From: Dillenia suffruticosa
Taxonomy: Eukaryota; Streptophyta; Magnoliopsida; Dilleniales; Dilleniaceae
DNA: 64,000 bases
Reading direction: 5' to 3'
NCBI GenBank assembly: GCA_033439265.1
Contig: JAVTVX010000031.1
Coordinates: 14,483,001-14,547,000, forward strand
Shown here: one piece after another, positions 1 to 12,316 of the stretch
How the letters are laid out: every line of letters starts with the position of its first letter
How positions within the stretch are numbered: the first letter of the stretch is position 1
Notes under the pieces: generated by a model
Seen by the model: the letters and a program-made list of their open reading frames with translations, nothing else
The model's database searches: none
What the model was told of the DNA's origin: nothing
Program-made: the position numbers and the translations under genes

Positions 1-2552
1 GCAATCTCAAACTACTACAGGAAATAGAACTTCAAGGGACCAAGAGCACACCACACAGCATTCTAAAATGACACTATTAGGTCATTTCTTATTTGAAAGG
101 AGATATGATTAAAAGCCACTGAATTTTTCAAGCATCTTTCTATCCATCAATCCCCTAAGAAACTAACACAAATCTGACCATCCACATGAAGTAATCCACC
201 ATACTTTAACTACAATAACCATTTTCAACAGTAGAATGTTTTCTACTGTGAACCTCCACAAGAGATTTAATAATTTATCACATTTGGTTAATTGGGCTCT
301 AAATGGCCTCCAGCACTACCAAGCTAAACTATTGCCCCATCTTCCTCTAACTCGCCCTGGAAAAAGATCTTCTCAGAATGCTATCAATTTTGTTAGCCAC
401 AGTGAGGAACGGGAAGCAAGGACATTTTCTTGCTCGGGAAGAAAAAAAATAAGAACATGTATTCGTATATATTAATAAAAGTTAAAAGCAACAAGAGGGT
501 GCATACAAGAACCCAAAAAAAAAAAAAAAAAAAGAAGAAGATAATATTCAAACAAAAGTTAGCTACTACCCTAAAAGAAGAGATAGACTTGGAGGAAGGC
601 CAATGACAGGCTTTTCAAGAAGGAATCCATAAATTAATAAGAGGCCTCTCAACAGACCCATATATTCTCCTATTTGTTTCCTACCATACCCAGCCAAAAA
701 ATTGCTCAAGGGAGCAGGCTGTATACTTTTCTCCGTGCTTTACAGCTCCTCAACCACTATGCAACGACAACTTACCGTGCACAGACTTCAAAGATACACA
801 ATGGACGTGAAGCAAACAGAACGCCTTCCCCCAAAGTAAATGTATCCACAGGCAGTGAAGTAACATACAGTTAACCAACTCAAGCTGAACTGTGAACAGA
901 CATCTGCTGACCAAAGTCGAGCCCCTTCTTGAAGTTTATCTTGGGTTAAAACAATAAATAGCTATTTTTAAAAATTATTGAACCCTGAATTACCAAATTG
1001 CAACAATCTTGACAAACTCAGACAAAACTAAAGTTGATAATTTCTTTGATGTCCACATGTTTCCAGAGATCCTCCGTATAATTGAAGAAATAGTCTTTTG
1101 CAGAAAAAGAACCAGTAAAATCCCAAAGAATGAGGCAGTCTAATATATGACTCATATCTTTCAGAAGAAGGAATAAGGCTTCCCCAAATGACGGTTGGAT
1201 TCCCAACATCACAACCAGGCTCTTGTTGCCTCACCATTCATTTCAAGAGGAATCTAGAACTTCACATATCATTATCTGGGCTTTTCTTTTGCATTATTTA
1301 GCTTTCTTCCTGTACCTTTCAATTTGAATGTTGGGAACTTAAAGGTGTGACATGCTGAAATATGGCACTTTTACATCCCAACTGAATCTTGAGGGAAAAG
1401 GATTGTTAGCATGTTTGAAATTATAGAGTTTTGATTGCCAACGTCAGATCCATCTTTCATAATCTCTGCAGTCACAGGATAGTCTGGATAGTGCAGACTG
1501 TTTATTCATTCAGCTGGCTCTGTTAAACTTTCAATCTTTAAATGCTTACACAACTTGGTCTACATTCAATTTCATTAACCTTGTACATGCTTCTTTCTGG
1601 TTTATTTAAATTCTTCAGTCAGCATAAAATAATATACAGAAAGCTTTTGTGAAATAAAATGATATAAAACTCCTTTCACAATCTTGAACTTTTGGAGTAG
1701 TTGGTTGTTTACAAAATTTAAATTGATTCCAAAGCTCGACGCCAAAGTTTAAATCTTACAAGTTCAGCCTATTTAACATACCACATGGTTGGATATTCTA
1801 CCCAAGACATGAGGAGTGTTGAAAATATAAACTAACAAAAATCTACTCTCTTTATCAACTTGAACTTTTGGAGTGGATGGTTATTTGACAAAATTTAAGA
1901 TGGTTTTAAAGCTTGCGGTCATAAATCCCACAAGACATGGTTTATCCCCATTTAAAATCCCACATGTTATGACCTTCTTTAGGTTGTCACCTAATCACAC
2001 GTGTAGGAAAGACATCAAGTTATACAAACAATATAAACAGTCTTACACAAGCTTGAGCTTTTGGAAGGATCAGTTATTTTACAAAATTTAAGATGGTAGT
2101 AGCATTGGAGGTGGTGAGTTCAATACATCAGCCACTTGATAAATCACCTAATGGGACCCTCTTTTAAGTTATTACAAGCCACACATGCAAGGGCATGTTA
2201 CGTTATAAAAATAATATTAACACCTCTCTCCACAAACTTGAACCTTTGCAATGGACAACTCTTTCACAACCTTTTACATGCTCCATGGTTCAAATCCTAT
2301 GAGACAATTTATTTTCCTTATTCAATATACCACGTGATTTGACATTGTACCCAACACATGGGGGGTGTTAACATATAAAATTATAAAATAAATAAATAAA
2401 AACTTCCCCCTCATATGTTTGAACCTTTGGCGTGGATAGTTATTTAACAAAATTTAATCTGAGCTTTAATAAGAAGATTGGGATTCTCACTAAAATAATC
2501 GGTCATGCAGAAACAATAAGACAGAAACCATAATAACGCTAAGAAGTTTTAC
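1..2552. other. Probable last visible intron of the HSP70-16-like gene; no exon recognised
   Basis: The splice donor after exon 5 lies at 2551-2552 (minus strand), and no acceptor and exon encoding the missing C-terminal part of the chaperone could be found in the 2.5 kb to the window edge. Open frames here, for example minus 1018-1237, have no recognisable protein. The interval is AT-rich and contains the diverged repeat series at 1684-2460. The simplest reading is that intron 5 continues beyond the window start. The alternative is that the 3' end of the gene was lost. Confidence 0.5.
1684..2460 (+). repeat. Five diverged copies of an LTR-like segment, spaced about 175-190 bp
   Basis: A block reading roughly cttgaacttttggagtgg then atggttatttgacaaaattt starts near 1684, 1860, 2052, 2237 and 2418. 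The blocks are separated by related sequence containing 'cccacaag' and 'cacatg' phrases. The wording resembles the 3' end of plant LTRs just before the tRNA-Met primer site (aagcttttggg, then gtggttatttaaca), so the series is probably an old tandem or nested LTR remnant inside the intron. The copies are too diverged to set exact ends. Confidence 0.55.
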
Positions 2553-2720
2553 CTTGTTGCGTGTATCATAAACATATGATTCCAAGGCATTCTTTTTATC
2601 TTTTGCCTGTTCCATCTTGATGTCTTGTTGTGCCAACTGGATCTCTTTCTCCTGAGCCTCCAAGAGCTTTGCATTTGTCATTCCGCCATGAACATTTTCA
2701 CTCACATGGATATTCAGCCT
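2553..2720 (-). CDS. HSP70-16: Exon 5: start of the C-terminal helical lid
   Basis: The 56 codons begin RLNIHVSENVHGG and include QDIKMEQAKDKKNALESYVY. This is the hallmark 'D-KKNALE-YVY' helix that opens the lid of Hsp110-type proteins. The exon ends TRNK at a GT donor (2552-2551). The remaining lid exons would follow but were not found in the window. Confidence 0.88.
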
Positions 2721-5700
2721 CTTGATGGGGTATCATGAAACAGGGATTATCATAAACAAAAATTCCACTAGAATACTACTATTATCACATAAAAATTATC
2801 AAATATGACAGAATAAAAATAAAACATATTCATAAACAAAAAATCCACTTCAAAACTACTATCATAATAAAAAATATTGCCTTTCAATCCATTTAGTCCA
2901 TCTATTCTCCCTCACTTTTGATGTAGCACCTAAACAGTTAAGCAAATGTTTCTGAATCTGTTTAAAAGTGAGGTATCAAAAAAAATGGGGAAAAGGCGAT
3001 GGTCACAATGTTTGAAACCGACAATTATGGCCATAATTGAAATCACCAGTTCAGCAGTTATCAACAGAGGAGTAAAAGTTGCACCAGACAGTTACAGGCT
3101 AAAAATTTTGAGTGTTTCAGAGATTAAAGAAAAGGTTATGCCAAAGATTCAATTTGTCACAAGATAAGACCTAACCAGCAAAATCAAGAAAGTTTCCCTT
3201 TTCCTTTAATAAGTTTCACCCTTTTTTGCTGATTTGAAACTAAATTCAATCTTTATCACTTAAGATCTTCCAGAAAGGAGGTCCTTAGTTGGTGTATAAC
3301 TAAACTTTGTTCATTATATTCATTTTATTCAGAGTTTCGATAAACCTCTCAAGCAAACTTCCCGTTTCTTAAATCTATGACTCAAACAGGTTTATATTAT
3401 TCATTTTTTAAACTTTTAGAGGGATTAGTATCATGCTGAACTACGATTGATATACTAGTGTTATTCAAGTCCAATGCACTCCTAGAAATGATAAATAAAG
3501 TAAAACAGAACCAACAACAGAGAAGTTAACATTGTAATGTCTAGGCTACAACTAACACCATGATCTGGATACACAAGGAAAATTAGTTTCAAGAAAATTC
3601 ATTCTGAGGAAAAAGGCATGGATAAGAATTCACGTAATCGAAGATGGATGTCCACCAAACTTACTGACAGCATGTGCAAAGATTTAGATTGTGCAGGATA
3701 ACTGTCTTCAGCACCATTGACCACATGGGAAGACCCTTGATTAGATTCAATCTCCACCTGCTCTGCAACCGGACGAGTATTGCCTCTTGTGGCAAAGTCA
3801 TCCATCTGATCCTCAATTAGCTGATAATTGGTTGGAGTTCACTAAAAATTAGAAGAGTTTCTCCAAAAGGAAACCAAAATATTGCAGCACAAGCAGAAAA
3901 CAATTTTTTTTTAACCAGACAGAAGATAAGATATCTTATCACTTACTGCTGCAGACTCTATAGTGACAATCCCATTCAGATTCAGCTCAACCCTGACCTT
4001 GATCTTTGACTTTTCAGGATTAGAAACTTGGAATGGACCAATCTACAACAATTAAAACAATCAGCTTACGAGAAAAAACGCCCTGTTTTGAAGTATATAC
4101 CAGCATGCAAATTAAATATAGTTATCCGTAAAGACATGGAAGTTAAGAGTTTAAAAGAGGTAAACCATTGAAAACTTGGATGCAAATTATCCGTAAAGAC
4201 ATGGAAGTTGGGGGTTTAGAAAAGGAAATAGTTTTAGATAGGAATGGATGACGTGGTAGAATCCGCACAAATTAAACTAATATATTTCAAATATTTATCT
4301 ATTAACTTATATTTTTATTTTTATTTTATTTTTCTCTTATTTTATTTTCTTTATTTTCTTTTTCTTTTTATTTTTTTATATATATTTTATTTTTGTTTTT
4401 CTCTTTTTTCTATCTTTTATAAATTTGCCTGTCAATGGCCGACTTCAAAATTTTGGGAATAAGGCTCAGTTTGTTGTTGTAATAATACAAAGAGCTGGGA
4501 TACGACAAATCATATGGGAATTACAGCATGAGCCATGTGCTAACATCATTTGTGGTGGGTTCCTAAAAGATATGATAAAGAATAAACTTGATCATTTATA
4601 TCAATCGACAATAATTTTATATTAGGATTAATCAGATATGCAACACCACCTAGCTCATCTAAAAAGATTAATCAACACCCATTGAGCTGCATTTACATAT
4701 CATTGGTCCTATACAACCAGCCAAGATCATTCCCATGGGTTCTGATGTGGATATGACACTCTTCATCAACATAGGCTCCTCACTATCCTCCCTCCTTCAA
4801 CACACTCCTACACCCAACACTAGTGTCCTGGCTTAGAAGGGACGTAAGATCTCAATTGAGTTCAGTCGCAAGCACCCCATGATTAGCAATTGCAAATCAT
4901 GCTGGACGCACTCTTGTGCTCCCACCTACACGTGAATAAGGACATGGGTACACTCCAATACCAGATGCTATACCACATGGTCTCACCCAAAAAAGCTAGA
5001 TAATGAGTTACCATTTTTGTAGCTCAGTCCTAATAAGTATCCAATAACTTTCCAAGGATCTTCAATACGGGACAAGGCACCAACAGCACAAGTTCTCACC
5101 TATGAAGCATCAACTGTAATATAAGGACCAATAATTGGACATGTGGGAACCCTCAGATATACCACGTGGAATGTCTTCTTTTTTGTTATTTTTGAAATTA
5201 TGGGCATGGCTAGGACATGCATGGGAATCTTTGGAGGCATGTCCTTGAACACAAGAAAGGATCCAAAAGGAGATTTTTTTTTTTTTAAAGAATTCTTTTA
5301 CAATTTTGAAGGGCCTTATTGACCTTTGAAAAACCTTATGATTATTTTGAGGATGTCACATAATAAAGAGTGTATTGCCAGAAAAATAAAAATATCACTC
5401 ATAATAATAATAAAAACAATAACAAGATATTAATTCCCAAGATTGTGCCTTTCTCTCGTACTCTTTTTACTGGATGTGCAACAACAACAACAAAAAAATT
5501 GTGCCTTTTCACTTGTACACAATTGTGCCTTTTCACTTGTACACTTTTCTCTTCATGTGCAACAAAGGAGTTCTTTTCTCTTCTCAGCACAAAAGTTTTT
5601 AACTTTTCTAAGACTTTCTCTTCTTGGTCTTCATAGCTTTATGCCTTTTTTTTTAACTCTGTGTTCTTTGTTCTCACTTTTCCTCCTTTATCACTTTCTC

Positions 5701-8700
5701 TCACAGCGGCTTCACAGCACAAAGTGTGAGCCTTATTTGCCTTCTCTGGTTAACCATGTTCCATGTGTTAGATAAAATGCCTTTTTCTCTAGTTGCTACA
5801 TTATCTTTACCATGAATCTATATATTATCTTTTCACTGTGCCGCCGCCTTAACCGTGTCCATGTCCTAGTTTCTGGAAGTCTGACATGTCCCGTGTCTGT
5901 TTTCTGTGACAGCATAGGCTCTCACAAGAAAGTGTTAATTCTTGAAAAGCAAAGCCTTTCTTGAATGAACTTTACTTAACAGGACTTAACATTTGCCCCT
6001 TCTTTTTTAATATAACCGTCTAAACTATATGAGACTTAAATAATGGTTATATACGATGTGTTATTTCAATTAAATCTCTTCTTCTTTACCAAGGAAAAGA
6101 CTGTGTTACTAACGTCTTTTTTTTTTTTTTTTTTTTTTGGTACCATGGCTAGGCCACCAACCCGGTATCCGGGGTTTCGCCCCGACTAATCTGGGTTGAC
6201 CGCTTGCAGGGCCCGATTGAGGGGGCAGGTCTCCCGGCGTTGATTTTTCCGTTCCCATGGGGGATCGAACTCCCGACCATGGTTAAGGGACGTCAGTCCC
6301 CGAAGTCTTCCTTGCAGTGTTTAAACCCACTTTTACAAAATGCAGCATGTCAACCATGTGTCATCAAAAGCCACTGTCACCCCCATTAAAGACTTCCCGC
6401 CATAAGGCTATGCATAGAAGAGAATAAAAACTCTCCCCAGTGGTCCACCTAGAGGATCTAAACCACATTCAATCACTTGAGAACACCACAGAAGCTCAGT
6501 GTCCTCTCATCCATCTACTCTCAAATCTTTGCTAACATAACTCTCTAGATAAATTCAACACACAGTATCATTAAGCTTTATCAAAATCTAACTTAAAAAG
6601 AAGTTTTCTATGCCTCCTCTTTCCATCTCCACAATCTCACCACCCACTAAGTTGCATATCTCCTACAAGACTCTCAATGATTGGGGAGGGGGGATTCCTT
6701 GGAAACTTGGCTTTGCCAATGAACTAGAAGCTTAACTCTACACAAACTTATAGGCCTAAAGTCATTTCTTGAGTTAAATTAAAATAATGAATAATCTAAA
6801 AGTACTTATTAATATCTAAGTGAAGAGGGGAACTAAAGTTGAAGTTACAAACAAGATATACTCATCAGCTTCCAATGAAATGCAAGGAACAATATCGGCA
6901 ACAAATACATCCTTTGGATGTCGCACTCTAACCACAACACTTTTGAAGACAATGTCTTATTTTATTTTATTTCTCATAAGCTTTTTGAAGACCATATTGC
7001 CCTCATGAGGATGGGAATAACACACAGTAGGGAAAGAGAGAAAAAGGAGTCTCTCTAAATTGTGTGTGCAACTTTTTTATGCAACGAAGTGAGGGGAGGG
7101 ATTGGATGATCACGTCACTTCGGGGGTGGAGGGTGCGGGCAAGAGGGATAAGGAAGGAGAAATGAGAAGGCACTGGAAGATGTTTTTTCCTGTATACTTC
7201 CGACTTCATTTTCTATATTTAGTGACTGTAGGCATAAACTAAAATCTTCCTTTCTCCACTACCCTCTGCGCATTAAGTGGAAGCATCCCCATCCAAAATA
7301 CTTCCATTCCCTCCATTCCTCTTACTTTATCAAGCCCTTACTACTTATCTGTTCAAGCTTTCAAACATATTTTAAGGCCCCGGATATAATCATTTTCCTT
7401 CAAATTGGTGGATATTAGAAAATAGCAATCTGAAGTAGACCCGTAGCCTCGGTAACCCACTGCTTGTACATTGCACCATTTGTATAGATTTCCACAAAGA
7501 ATTTCAAAAATATACCAGACTTTTATCATGTACTTTTATGGATGACAAAAACTTTAGTAACGGATCTCTGAAAATGAGTCTTACGTGTGCCACCCACACA
7601 ATATAATCAATTGGACAACTACATTGTATTTATTCGTTTATTAATTGACTCAAAGCTATCTATAGCCATGGAATTTGAGATAATTATAGTTCTTGTATCT
7701 GTATATTTCAAGTTTGTATATGAATCCCCTCATTCAAAACAACTATTCCATCTCCTCTGCAAATACAAAGTAAATACCAAGTTAATATGCATGCTCACCT
7801 AATATTCATCTCATGAATGATAATTGTAATTGAAAATATTACCAAAAGAGTGCTCACAATCCCATGGAAACACCTTCATCCCCATAAACACACTGATATC
7901 AACTAAGACTTGCGCTTAACCAATTCTTATAACCATGAAAATCTTCAGGTGCCCCTCTCACTTAATATACATTCATGCAGCTCTGCAAACCAGCTTATCA
8001 TTTGACCATGATGATAACCTGATACAAACTTAAGCCTCATGATTTGTTGCAACGATTGCAACAATTGGGAAATGCTACTTAACTAGCGCCCTTAACCATC
8101 CCATGCATTTGTTTCCACACTTTAGTAAAGGTGCACGTGCGAATTGGTATATAGCACAGTTCAATATTGAGCCAGCAGATCTTAAGTTTGATAACTGTCC
8201 AATGTAACGAAAAAGGTTTCCAATACTTTTATGCTTTCTCTGTTTTTTTTCTTCTTTTTTTTTTTTATAAAAAAATAAAAAAATAAAAAACAGAGCCACA
8301 AGTTTAAGAGAACATTATATAGAATACACATAATCATCATCTATGAGACTTAGAAATCTGACTTCAGTAATACATAATAACATCAAAGCTCTATTGCCCA
8401 AAATAGAAAATATTAGGCCCCTTTGAGAAAGTCTGGCTAGGCTTAACTGAGGTTAAGTGAGACTTTCAATGCAAAAAATTATTAAATATAATGATAAATT
8501 TGAGCTATTTTCATAGAGAAATTTGACTTCTAATTAGAAAACCCTTTTTTACCAAGATCTTTTTCTACTTTTGTTGAAAGATTTTACAGGTAGAATGAAA
8601 CAAAGTAGAGATAAATTGAGTCAAATTGACACAAATTCAGGTTTCCCAAACAGGCCTGCAATCTTTTCCCTTAAAAACATACAAAGAATTTCACATAACT

Positions 8701-11700
8701 ATTGAAAAAAGTGAAAGAATGGTAGCCATACCGTGAAACAATTGATCTCAGGAGATATGCTTGGAGGCAATTCATTCTGATCAGCATAGAAAGCTTCAAT
8801 ATGAAACGTACTAGTTCTATGCAGTGTAACCACTTTAAGACTTGGAAATAATTGACCTCTTCGAAACAACATGCCGTTTGACAGTGTACAAATTGGACCT
8901 TCATCTAATTTCAGACCAATGGTGAAAGGAAAAGAATCTTGAACCTGAAAATAAAAACATTTACCCAGATATCAGAGAATGAGATAGAGTCCCATGCACT
9001 TGGAAAAGTCACAAAACTGAGCATCAAAGATGGAACTTAAGCCATTAATTTCCATGGAAAGAACCAAGCAGTTAATAATATTAAATTGCTGTATCAACAA
9101 AATAAAACCGTAAACATAAGAGAAATTGCTATTGACGCAGAACCAAAAAAAAAAAAAAGCACAAATCTAAATCTGAACACTACCCTTCACTGTCACTCTA
9201 CCCGTGCCCAAAATTGTGCCCAACTAAGATGGGAGGTAATCTCGTCCAATTTTACTTTAGCAAACAACATGATCATTTGATTTTCTGAACTGATACCATG
9301 TCACATGTTGTTAAACTCAAAAGTATTAGATTTGGATTCAAGACCTCCATCAGAATAACAATGACAAACAATAGGCAATCAATGTGCCCAAATATGCAAA
9401 TTATTGGTTCATTTTCTATTTCTCATTGTTGAGTGCGAACAGATCCTCTTAAATCCGTAGATGCAGTCTACCACATCAATTTATCCCAAAAGTAACTGAA
9501 AATATAATGTGTCTACCACGATACACCATAAATGCCGCAGAACTAATGGGAATTGTATCAAGAGTTGAATATATCCCAAAAAAAAGTTACAGGTTAAAGA
9601 ACCTGGACCCAAATTTTTTTATTCCAAAACAAAGAGAAATTATTAGAATGAAAGATGGGAAAATATGAAGCACAAGAAGGGAAGATAAAGTATCCTGTAA
9701 AGATCCCCTTCTTCTCACTCTAATCCTTCTTTTATCTAATTTGAATGTTCACTCTGTTCCGTGAACTCACAGTTCTAATGCCCTTAGGTTTCAGGTACTT
9801 TAATGGGAGACCAGAATTCTAATCAACACTTCTTCTTCAGATAGAATGTGTAACACAGTTCTATCTCTTAACTGCGCAGGCTGCCTGAAGCCCAAATTTG
9901 CCAATACCTAATAGAGTTGAGGATGTGAACTGTAAGAATCAGACCATTAAGATATTAGAGGATGGAAGGAACAGACAGGACACTGGTCGGCTTCCATAAA
10001 GAATGTGATGCTGCTCTAATCTTGCAGGAAACAAAGAAAGATAAAGAAGAATGTATGAATCTGCGAGAGCAAGAAGCCTAGAGTGAGGGAAAAAAAAAGT
10101 AAATAGAGAGCTATAATAGTTTTTCCTTTGTTTTCTTTTTCCTACATCATGACAAAAAATACACACAATCAAACCACATCCATATCATAAACAGGGGTTG
10201 AGCAGGAAAAGACAACACTTATAGGCAAAACCCACTAATCCACAACTTTTAGGCAATTGTTGACTGAAAAAGGGATCAAACAAGTGTAGTCTTCTCCAAT
10301 TCAACCTCCCTTTGTGATGTGGATGGTTTGATTGGAGTGTTTCTTTGTCATTATGTAGCAAATGAAAAACTTCAACTCATAAATGCCAACAGTGTCAAGA
10401 AGGGATTGGGTTAATTGTTTTGTACGTAACTATTGGAAGTGAATGGGAACAAATCTTCTACTTATAAGTGCCAACAATGTAAAGAAGGCAATGGGTTAAT
10501 CGTTTTGTAGATTATTACCAGAAGCATTTTAGGAGTTAAGTACAAATGTTGTCTATAAATGTCAACATTGTCAAGAAAGAAAGGTTACTTGTTTTGCAGA
10601 TTATTATTTGAAGCATCTTAAGAGGGTTGAATAAAGCTTCTATCTATAAATGCCAACAATGTGGAGAAAGAAATGGGTTGTTTTGTAGCTAATTGGGAGC
10701 ATCTTAAGTGGGGTTACAACTCTTTATCCTCATGAAAATAAGCTGGAATGTGAGGCGACCAGCTTGTAAAGGTGAAGAAGAAAATTGTAAGAGCCTCCCT
10801 TACATGGTGTCTCTTTGGGGGAACAAAGTACAGGTCTTTTAACATTAGTCTAATTACAAGTCCAAGGGATTTTTGTTTCAAGGATTGGGAGTTTTGGCCT
10901 TCTGGGGCACCTGACGGAGGGAGTGGTCTTTCAAGATGCACAGTTAGGATAAGACACAAAATTGTGCTAAATCGAAACCAACACTCAAGGATGCATGCAG
11001 AGTCATACTCAAAGAGACCGAAGGTTATCTAGTGGGGGAAAATTATGCAACAATAAATCCTGAAACGAGAAATCATTAATTCTCTCAAAGAGCTAGTAAA
11101 CTTAGGATGTCTATATGAATGAAGGTTCTAAGGTAATACCACAAACCTCATAATCTCTAACACGGAATACCGGGCTGAGCATTGCACACTGCAGGGCACA
11201 ACCACGTGCCACACATTCACTCGCATTCAATGTCCTTCTAGGCTCTTTACCAAATGTAGAAGCTATCCGTTTTGTAATAGCCGGTATTCTAGACCCCGAA
11301 CCAACAAGCTCAACTGAATGGATCTTGTCCACATGCAAACGAGAGTCAGCTATGGCTTTACGACAAGGAACACAAACCCTATCCAACAATTCCGATGACA
11401 ACTTCTCAAACTCCTCCCTCTTAATACTATGCTTCACATCCCTCTCCTCCATCAAGCACTCTATACTAAGCTGTGCTTCTGGGTTTGCACTCAAAATCTT
11501 CTTCACCTTCTCGCACGCCGCCCTCAACCTAATACATGCCCTAACATTCGAATAAACATCGATCTTATACTCCTCCCTAAACTGTGCTGCAAAATGCCTA
11601 AACAAAACCTCGTCAAAATCTCTCCCACCCAAATTACTATCAAAACCATGAGACAATATCCTCATATACCCATGTTCAAAGGCTGCAACACAAACCTGCG

Positions 11701-12316
11701 TATCGCAGTGCCCAATGTCAACAAAAACAACATAGGTCGGACCCGAATTCGAAAAATCATTCTTGTAAATTCCATACCCTAATGCTGTAGCAGTACACTC
11801 ATGAATCAATCTCAAGGGTTTCAGCCCAGCAATGGATGCAGCATTCAAATACTCACGCCTCTGCAAATCAGTGAAATACGAGGGTATCCCAATAACGCAA
11901 TCTGAAATTGGCATTTCCAAATTCTTCTCAGTAATGGATTTCAAATGCCCTAATAACATCCCCAAAATCTGAACAGGACTAAAACTCTGCATTTGACCTA
12001 GGTATTGCAAATTCACCAAAATCTCCCCATTAGAATCTTCGGACGTTTTAAACGGAAGCAATTTCAGGTCCTCCTGAACATCAGGTTGTCCAAATTTTCT
12101 ACCGATCAAACGCTTGATTTGTGAAATTGTCGATTTAGGGTTCATAGTGGCAGAACCAGCTCCGGCGGAGCCGAGAAATCGCTGTTTCTCGCCGAAAGAA
12201 ACGACGGACGGCGTTTCACGATTCGATTCGTCGTTCAATAATACATCGATTCCTCGTTGTTTGACGACTGCGATTACGCAGTTCTCGTTTCCGATGTCGA
12301 ATCCAACAGCACTCAT
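2553..12316 (-). CDS. HSP70-16: HSP70-16 / Hsp110-subfamily chaperone gene, five exons, 3' end missing
   Basis: The exons (minus strand) are 12316-11147, 8944-8732, 4042-3947, 3820-3665 and 2720-2553. All junctions are GT-AG, all are phase 0, and the lengths are 390, 71, 32, 52 and 56 codons. The start at 12316 gives MSAVGFDIGNENCVIAVVK, which matches the family N-terminus. Proteins of this type are cytosolic or nuclear HSP70 relatives of the Hsp110/SSE class. In the family they act mainly as nucleotide-exchange factors and holdases for canonical HSP70. The family length is about 760-780 residues, so the last 160 or so are not seen here. Introns of 2.2 kb (8945-11146) and 4.7 kb (4043-8731) carry repeats. 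Identification rests on remembered similarity to Arabidopsis HSP70-16, and no alignment was run. I saw no clear heat-shock element upstream. Confidence 0.88.
3665..3820 (-). CDS. HSP70-16: Exon 4: acidic linker region
   Basis: These 52 codons, from LIEDQMDDFATRG to SLHMLS, are polar and low in complexity, as expected of the variable loop between the beta-sandwich and the helical lid in this family. The acceptor AG is at 3822-3821, the donor GTAAGT at 3664-3659. The intron separating it from exon 3 is only 126 bp. Confidence 0.8.
3947..4042 (-). CDS. HSP70-16: Exon 3: beta-sandwich continuation
   Basis: The 32 codons run from IGPFQVSNPEK to TIESAA, with a TAG acceptor and a GTAAGT donor at 3946-3941. 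The IGPFQ and KVRVELNLNGI strands are characteristic of Hsp110-class proteins. Phase 0 on both sides. Confidence 0.88.
4043..8731 (-). other. HSP70-16: Intron 2 of the HSP70-16-like gene with transposon debris
   Basis: This 4.7-kb intron separates exons 3 and 2. It contains a T-rich stretch (4310-4420), a possible LTR relic near 4900-5000 whose minus strand reads TGGTATTGGAG, a short duplication of a 24-base segment at 5499-5545, the SINE at 6117-6312, and several poly(A)/poly(T) tracts. None of the short open frames here looks like a real protein. Confidence 0.65.
6117..6312 (-). mobile_element. tRNA-derived SINE (copy 1), inside HSP70-16 intron 2
   Basis: On the minus strand the sequence reads gggagttcgatcccc (pol III B box), a body with 'ctcaatcgggccctgcaag' and 'agattagtcgggg', and ends in ccatggtacc plus a run of about 20 A (T on the plus strand, 6117-6138). 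The same order of blocks occurs in the elements at 25590 and 27145. The head with the A box is diverged or truncated. Because it lies in an intron in the gene's own orientation it is probably transcribed as part of the pre-mRNA. Confidence 0.75.
8732..8944 (-). CDS. HSP70-16: Exon 2: start of the substrate-binding domain
   Basis: The acceptor CAG is at 8947-8945 and the donor GT at 8731-8730. The 71 codons begin VQDSFPFTIG and end EINCFT. They continue the family sequence directly after the RDYE of exon 1 and include the conserved QLFPSLKVVTLHR and FHIEAFY strands of the beta-sandwich domain. Confidence 0.88.
10381..10715 (+). repeat. Intronic minisatellite, four units of 85-91 bp
   Basis: The units start at 10381, 10466, 10557 and 10648. 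Each begins aaatgccaacaatgt or a close variant, continues with a GAAG/GAAAG block and 'gggttaattgttttgta', and ends near 'tctat'. They lie in intron 1 of the HSP70-16-like gene. The start of each unit can be read K-C-Q-Q/H-C in the plus strand, but the frame is not kept between units and stops occur, so no coding use is supported. Confidence 0.75.
11147..12316 (-). CDS. HSP70-16: Exon 1: nucleotide-binding domain of the HSP70-16-like protein
   Basis: These 390 codons hold the whole actin-like ATPase fold. Phosphate motif 1 is GFDIGNENCVIAV (canonical HSP70 has a GIDLGTT-type motif), phosphate motif 2 is FVDIGHCDTQV, and the adenosine motif is ELVGSGSRIPAI. These substitutions are typical of the Hsp110/HSP70-16 branch rather than canonical HSP70. 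The exon ends with the codons RDYE, and the donor GT lies at 11146-11145. Read-through past the donor gives only a short tail and a stop at 11111, which is not part of the protein. Confidence 0.92.

Noticed and set aside
1018..1237. Candidate further exon of the HSP70-16-like gene
   Set aside because: Neither minus-strand frame resembles the conserved lid region of the family.
4244..4462. An open frame encoding a Phe/Tyr/Leu-rich, membrane-like peptide
   Set aside because: It is produced by a T-rich low-complexity tract in an intron.
11111..11146. Natural end of the HSP70-like protein after CGITLEPSFI
   Set aside because: A GT donor follows codon 390, and the next exon continues the family sequence exactly in phase. 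The tail is intron read-through.
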